A stretch of 64,000 nucleotides of DNA from Sediminibacterium sp. GTDB taxonomy: Bacteria; Bacteroidota; Bacteroidia; Chitinophagales; Chitinophagaceae. Below are positions 59,984 to 64,000 of the stretch, piece by piece. A program made the position numbers and the translations under genes. The notes under the pieces were generated by a model that worked only from the letters and a program-made list of their open reading frames with translations, was not told the origin of the DNA and made no database searches. Where the stretch lies: the NCBI GenBank assembly GCA_017537025.1, contig JAFWCB010000009.1, forward strand, positions 1 to 64,000, given 5' to 3'. Position 1 is the first letter of the stretch; every line of letters starts with the position of its first letter.

Positions 59984-61186
59984 TTGAACTACCGAAAAAT
60001 TACTGCCACACAAATTTTTGACGGTCATAGATTCCTTGCATCAGGAACTGTAATCATATTTGATAGTACCGGCACAATCGTAGATATCATATCTAAAGAA
60101 GAGGCGGGAGAAGATGTAGAAAATGTTGAAGGTATTCTTTGTCCGGGTTTTATAAATGCACACTGCCATCTTGAGCTCAGCCACATGAAAGGTTTGATAC
60201 CTGAGCATACTGGACTCCAAGATTTTATTGTAGATGTTGTTGGTAAACGCCATTTCCCGGAAGAAGAAATACGACATGCGATTACCAATGCAGAAAAAGA
60301 AATGATTGCCGACGGCATTATTGCAGTAGGAGATATTTGTAATAACACGCACACTATTTTTCAGAAACAACAAAATAATATAGCCTATTATAATTTTATA
60401 GAAGTAAGTGGTTGGAACCCATCTATTGCGCAAGCCCGTTATGAGCATTCAAAAAAAATATTCGAAGCATATCAATTCAAACCTCATAATTCAAAATTCA
60501 TAATTCAAAATTCCTCTCTATCCCCCCACGCTCCCTATTCTGTTTCGAATGATTTATGGGATTTATTAACGCCACATTTCCCCGGAAAAACAATAACTAT
60601 TCATAATCAAGAATCGGCTGCAGAAAATGAACTATTTAAAACCGGTACGGGGAAATTTAGAGATATGTATGCGAAGATGGGATTAGATGATAGCCATTTT
60701 ACACCAACAGGAAAAACAAGTTTACAATCTTATTATCACAAACTAAGCAAGGCGTCACAAAAGATACTGGTTCATAATACGTTTATTTCAGAGGAAGATA
60801 TTTTAAATCTTCAATCTGGTTCGCCTAGGCGAATCAATCTGAAATCTGATATAGCTAAAAGTAACTTATCTACTGTCTATGGTCAATCGTCTATGGTCTT
60901 TTTCTGCCTCTGCCCAAATGCCAACTTATACATCGAAAATAGGTTGCCTCCCATTGATTTATTACGCAAGAACAATTGTACTATTATTTTAGGCACAGAT
61001 AGTTTAGCCGGTAATCATAAACTCAGCATTAAATCAGAAATCAAAACGATTCAAAAACATTTCCCTCATATTCCATTGGAAGAAATTTTAGGATGGGCTA
61101 CAATCAACGGGGCACGTGCCTTACAAATGGATACAACTCTTGGTAGTTTTGAAAAAGGGAAGCAGCCGGGATGGGCAGTTTTATAG
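59984..61186 (+). CDS. Amidohydrolase (TRZ/ATZ-type) carrying in-frame repeat insertions
   Basis: 400 aa, started at TTG 59984 since the family start (YRKITATQIFDG) leaves no ATG choice and the stop of higA lies at 59981. Metal-dependent hydrolase: FINAHCHLELSH with His60 and His62, LSPHAPYSVS, VHNTF, NANLYIENRLPPIDLL and ILGTDSLAGN near residue 335 (metal Asp). Family members deaminate purine-like rings or hydrolyse triazines; the substrate is unknown. Three spans look inserted: residues 168-177 (HNSKFIIQNS), 277-289 (QSGSPRRIN) and 296-307 (STVYGQSSMVFF). All coincide with intergenic repeat families of this genome and leave the frame open. Confidence 0.8.
   Translation: MNYRKITATQIFDGHRFLASGTVIIFDSTGTIVDIISKEEAGEDVENVEGILCPGFINAHCHLELSHMKGLIPEHTGLQDFIVDVVGKRHFPEEEIRHAITNAEKEMIADGIIAVGDICNNTHTIFQKQQNNIAYYNFIEVSGWNPSIAQARYEHSKKIFEAYQFKPHNSKFIIQNSSLSPHAPYSVSNDLWDLLTPHFPGKTITIHNQESAAENELFKTGTGKFRDMYAKMGLDDSHFTPTGKTSLQSYYHKLSKASQKILVHNTFISEEDILNLQSGSPRRINLKSDIAKSNLSTVYGQSSMVFFCLCPNANLYIENRLPPIDLLRKNNCTIILGTDSLAGNHKLSIKSEIKTIQKHFPHIPLEEILGWATINGARALQMDTTLGSFEKGKQPGWAVL
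60486..60513. repeat. Heptad tract inside coding region, ATAATTC type
   Basis: ataattc, aaaattc, ataattc, aaaattc; 28 bases that read H-N-S-K-F-I-I-Q-N-S in the amidohydrolase frame. Confidence 0.7.
60812..60846. repeat. CAATCTGGTTCGCC..GGCGAA hairpin repeat, copy 2 (in frame)
   Basis: CAATCTGGTTCGCCTAGGCG continued by AATCAATCTGAAA differs from the copy at 17619-17653 at a few positions only; this copy lies inside the amidohydrolase gene and is translated. Confidence 0.7.
60869..60903. repeat. Heptad tract inside coding region, TCTATGG type
   Basis: tctatgg, tcaatcg, tctatgg at 60876-60896 with looser flanks. The same words in reverse complement occur upstream of the GMC partner subunit at 20246-20266. 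Confidence 0.6.
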
Positions 61187-61202
61187 AGCAGGGACATCAG
61201 AT

Positions 61203-61237
61203 ACGAGTTGCGGGTTGCGAGTTACGAGTTACGGGTT
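61203..61237. repeat. Heptad tract, ACGAGTT/GCGGGTT type
   Basis: Five units: acgagtt, gcgggtt, gcgagtt, acgagtt, acgggtt, in the gap between two converging genes. Confidence 0.7.
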
Positions 61238-61291
61238 CAATGCTACTCTTCTCATTGCCCTTAGCCCAAAGTGTTATTATTAGTTATATTT

Positions 61292-61927
61292 TTATGAGGA
61301 TTGTTTTCGAAGAAGTATTGCCAATATTCTTGGAATAGTCGAACGATCACCATCATCAAAAAATTCTTGTATAGTTTCTACATCGAATCCATTTTTTTGA
61401 GCGGCTTCTGTAAAATCAGAAACATGATGATTAAAACAAGTGACAACTTGTACACCCTCGGCAGTTTCAAATCTTGCTTTTGATCCTGTATATTGTTTGA
61501 AAGGGTGTAATTCTCCAACATAAACATATCCTCCACTTTTCATCACTATACTTAACTTTTGAAAAATAATTTCAAGATTTTCTATATGCTCAAGTACCAA
61601 ACTAAATGTTGCTAAATCGAAATGATTTGTAGTAGCGAAAGCCCAATCCTCTAAAATATTTACTTGCATGAACTGAACTTTCTCAGATAGAATTTTTTCT
61701 TTTGCCTTAGCCAGCATTTCTTCGGATAAATCTATCGCCAATACTGAACGCGTTTTTGTAGCAAGCCATTCCGTATTTTTCCCGGTACCGCAACCAATTT
61801 CTAAACAGTTTTCAAAAGCATGATTTTTCAAAAGAGAACGCAAGGCGAGTGCCTCCAGATCTCTTGTTTTATTTTCATTTGTATCGTATTGCTGAGCCCA
61901 GCTATTGTATGCGTTTTTTATGTTCAT
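61292..61927 (-). CDS. SAM-dependent methyltransferase, class I
   Basis: 211 aa. Motif I CLEIGCGTGKNTEWLATKTRS near residues 40-60, motif II DLSEEMLAKAKEKI, and post-motif FSLVLEHIENLE near 107-118. Methyltransferase fold of the UbiE/BioC kind; substrate not evident. Single gene, converging with the amidohydrolase gene. Confidence 0.85.
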   Translation of the reverse strand: MNIKNAYNSWAQQYDTNENKTRDLEALALRSLLKNHAFENCLEIGCGTGKNTEWLATKTRSVLAIDLSEEMLAKAKEKILSEKVQFMQVNILEDWAFATTNHFDLATFSLVLEHIENLEIIFQKLSIVMKSGGYVYVGELHPFKQYTGSKARFETAEGVQVVTCFNHHVSDFTEAAQKNGFDVETIQEFFDDGDRSTIPRILAILLRKQSS

Positions 61928-61960
61928 ACAGTAAAGTTAAACAAACAAATAAGGTTGATA

Positions 61961-62698
61961 CTATCTTAAGACTTCCTGTAATATCTTATAACTCTTCATC
62001 TCCCCAAAACCGGGAATATGTAATACTAAAAACTGTTGATACGCTTCTATTAATTGACGGCGTGTTTGCTGATTAAGTGTAATGGTTTCCAACTCATTAT
62101 AAAAAGGCAAATTAGCAATGCGGGATGTAATAGCAGCTAGTTGTCCATCTACATAATAGGGGTGCGTAGGTTGCTCTTTTACAAAACTACCTTCCTGCCA
62201 ATCAACAAATGCTGTATCTAAGCCATATTCTCCCTGAAGTTGAAAGCCTAACTCAGCTGCTAAATGCAATGTAAAATACAAGGGTAAATTCCCGGCAAAT
62301 AATGAAGTGCCTTTATCCAGTTGCTTCAAACTATCTTCTATCAAATAGAACAATTCAGGATTTGCTTCAGGTTGTTTCAAACTATGTTGTAATAGTTCAA
62401 TAATATACATAGCAACAGTATTCTTCACCACATCAAAAAAAATGGACTCATAAATATGCGCCCATTTAAATTCTTTGATAAACTGTAATTGCTTGAGTTC
62501 ATTATGATACACTTCTAAATCGAGTATGGCTGCGGGCTGAAAATACCCAGCTTTACCCGCCGATTTTTTGGTGCTCTGCCGCACCCCCTTTACTATATAT
62601 TGCTGTATACCAAAAAGCTCTGTGTAAATAGAAGTAATGACACTGGTGTCGCCGTACTTTACGGTACGCAGTACAACTCCTTTTGTAGCATGAATCAT
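61961..62698 (-). CDS. recO: DNA repair protein RecO
   Basis: 245 aa. MIHATKGVVLRTVKYGDTSVI at the start and GIQQYIVKGVRQSTKK are the RecO N-terminal OB-fold; a helical C-terminal part follows. RecO loads RecA with RecR at gaps. 6 bp separate it from the desaturase gene start; 33 bp from the methyltransferase. Confidence 0.88.
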   Translation of the reverse strand: MIHATKGVVLRTVKYGDTSVITSIYTELFGIQQYIVKGVRQSTKKSAGKAGYFQPAAILDLEVYHNELKQLQFIKEFKWAHIYESIFFDVVKNTVAMYIIELLQHSLKQPEANPELFYLIEDSLKQLDKGTSLFAGNLPLYFTLHLAAELGFQLQGEYGLDTAFVDWQEGSFVKEQPTHPYYVDGQLAAITSRIANLPFYNELETITLNQQTRRQLIEAYQQFLVLHIPGFGEMKSYKILQEVLR

Positions 62699-62704
62699 AC
62701 CGAT

Positions 62705-63436
62705 TTATTGCTTCAGCTCTATTATTTGTACTTTATGCATGATACGCATAAACAAAAAAGTAAGATCAAACTCAAACCACTTCTTGGCAAAATTAGCATC
62801 ATCTTTTGCATAATGATGATTATTCTGAAATAATTCGCCCATTAATAATATGCCCCAAGGAGATGTATTTTTAGAGTGATCCCCATTTTCAAAATTGCTA
62901 TATCCGTATTTATGTCCGCACCAGTTTACAATAGCTCCCTGTATCGGACCCATTAAAAAATGAATTGGTAATAATAAATACCACCAATAATTAGGCGCAA
63001 AAAAATAATAGAAAGTTACATAGCCCAGCATAAACAAAATACGTGTAACAGGATGGTGCCCTAGCTTATCTAATCTATCCCAAACGGGCAAATACTCTTT
63101 TGTAAACTGGGGGTCCGGTACATTTTTACCTGTTAAAAATCCTCTGAAAATGAGTATTGTACTACGCATCATCTGATAGACATCTGTAAAAAAATGCGGT
63201 GAGTGAGGGTCTTTTTCGGTATCACTATACGCATGATGCATCCGATGCATAACCCCATAAGCCCTTGGAACTAAAAAAGAAGAACCTTGTACCAGCCAGG
63301 TTGATACATAAAAAATACGTTCCCAATTTTTACTGGTTGTATACATCTGATGAGAACAATATCGATGCAAAAAAAACGAGTGAAAGAACAGCGACAAAAA
63401 CCAGTGTGAAAAAAAGAATAAGAGTATAGCAAGCAT
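62705..63436 (-). CDS. Acyl-CoA/fatty acid desaturase
   Basis: 243 aa, short for the family. Three membrane segments and the histidine boxes HRYCSH (24-29), HRMHH (64-68), HGxxHxYG equivalent WCGHKYGYSN and NNHHYAKDD near 205-213. Di-iron desaturase that introduces a double bond into acyl chains; regiochemistry not deducible. The N-terminus starts directly in a membrane helix (MLAILLFFFSHWFLSLFF), so no cytochrome b5 part. 6 bp from recO, 19 bp from pheS. Confidence 0.82.
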   Translation of the reverse strand: MLAILLFFFSHWFLSLFFHSFFLHRYCSHQMYTTSKNWERIFYVSTWLVQGSSFLVPRAYGVMHRMHHAYSDTEKDPHSPHFFTDVYQMMRSTILIFRGFLTGKNVPDPQFTKEYLPVWDRLDKLGHHPVTRILFMLGYVTFYYFFAPNYWWYLLLPIHFLMGPIQGAIVNWCGHKYGYSNFENGDHSKNTSPWGILLMGELFQNNHHYAKDDANFAKKWFEFDLTFLFMRIMHKVQIIELKQ

Positions 63437-63455
63437 AGAGCAATATAATGTTTAT

Positions 63456-64000
<545 letters not shown>

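Noticed and set aside
17683-61237. Heptad tracts as CRISPR repeats or VNTR minisatellites
   Set aside because: Units are 7 nt, without spacers or Cas genes, and differ from tract to tract.

Overview
The window is Bacteroidota chromosome, most likely Chitinophagaceae or a close relative. This rests on the gene set (GldC, DUF6089, paired OmpH/Skp genes with BamA and UppS, YpdA-type reductase), on several upstream regions with the Bacteroidota promoter pattern (TTG, about 19-20 nt, TAnnTTTG), and on many SPxLPxLP-free lipoproteins of Bacteroidota style. It is not identified to genus.

1-17.6 kb, accessory. A compact cassette array. Seventeen genes lie on the minus strand or (one case) plus strand, almost one per unit, and each minus-strand stop codon lies within a few bases of a 120-220 bp imperfect inverted-repeat site. 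These sites start with (C/T)AACGT on the plus strand, carry an inner inverted repeat such as GGCTTTGCGAAAGTTGGG / CCCAACTTTTGCAAAG, and end in GTTRTGTGC or GTTAGC. Read on the minus strand this is the layout of integron attC sites (xxxTAACAA ... ACGTTRxx). I count 16 sites plus one half site at 17.47 kb. No integrase is visible, so the array is best described as a cluster of attC sites lacking an integrase, unless one lies left of base 1. Cargo: a metallo-beta-lactamase-fold hydrolase, a class C beta-lactamase-fold serine hydrolase, several lipoproteins, DUF4304 and DUF6985 proteins, a possible ComJ-like protein, an IetAS-type AAA ATPase + subtilisin pair (defence/plasmid stability), a cupin lipoprotein, one membrane protein in reverse orientation and several orphans.

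17.7-27.1 kb, sugar oxidation. Two Gfo/Idh/MocA oxidoreductases, three xylose-isomerase-like TIM barrels (one hydroxypyruvate-isomerase-like), a GMC flavoprotein with its gluconate-2-dehydrogenase subunit-3-like partner, a small c-type cytochrome lipoprotein and a DUF1080 (3-keto-disaccharide hydrolase) protein. Together they look like a periplasmic route that oxidises glycosides at C3 and cleaves the 3-keto product.

27.1-43.8 kb, housekeeping. tadA, Fe/Mn superoxide dismutase, yidD-rnpA-rpmH, murI, two OmpH/Skp chaperones, bamA, uppS, DUF6089, nadK, a second BamA-like protein, a CBS protein, an alpha/beta hydrolase, cvpA-like, yqeY-like, gldC, a glycosyltransferase and a DUF502 protein.

44-50.8 kb: a TetR-controlled tripartite RND efflux operon with a perfect 11-bp-arm operator. 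51-64 kb: AIM24-like protein, YpdA-like reductase, methionine aminotransferase, TolC-like protein, pyrH, tsf-rpsB-rpsI-rplM, a higBA toxin-antitoxin pair, an amidohydrolase gene that has absorbed intergenic repeats in frame, a methyltransferase, recO, a desaturase and the start-truncated pheS at the right edge.

Across the core part, intergenic gaps hold short degenerate tracts with a strict 7-nt period (several unrelated heptamer families) and four copies of a large AGTC-rich hairpin. I see no tRNA, rRNA, CRISPR array, insertion sequence or prophage.
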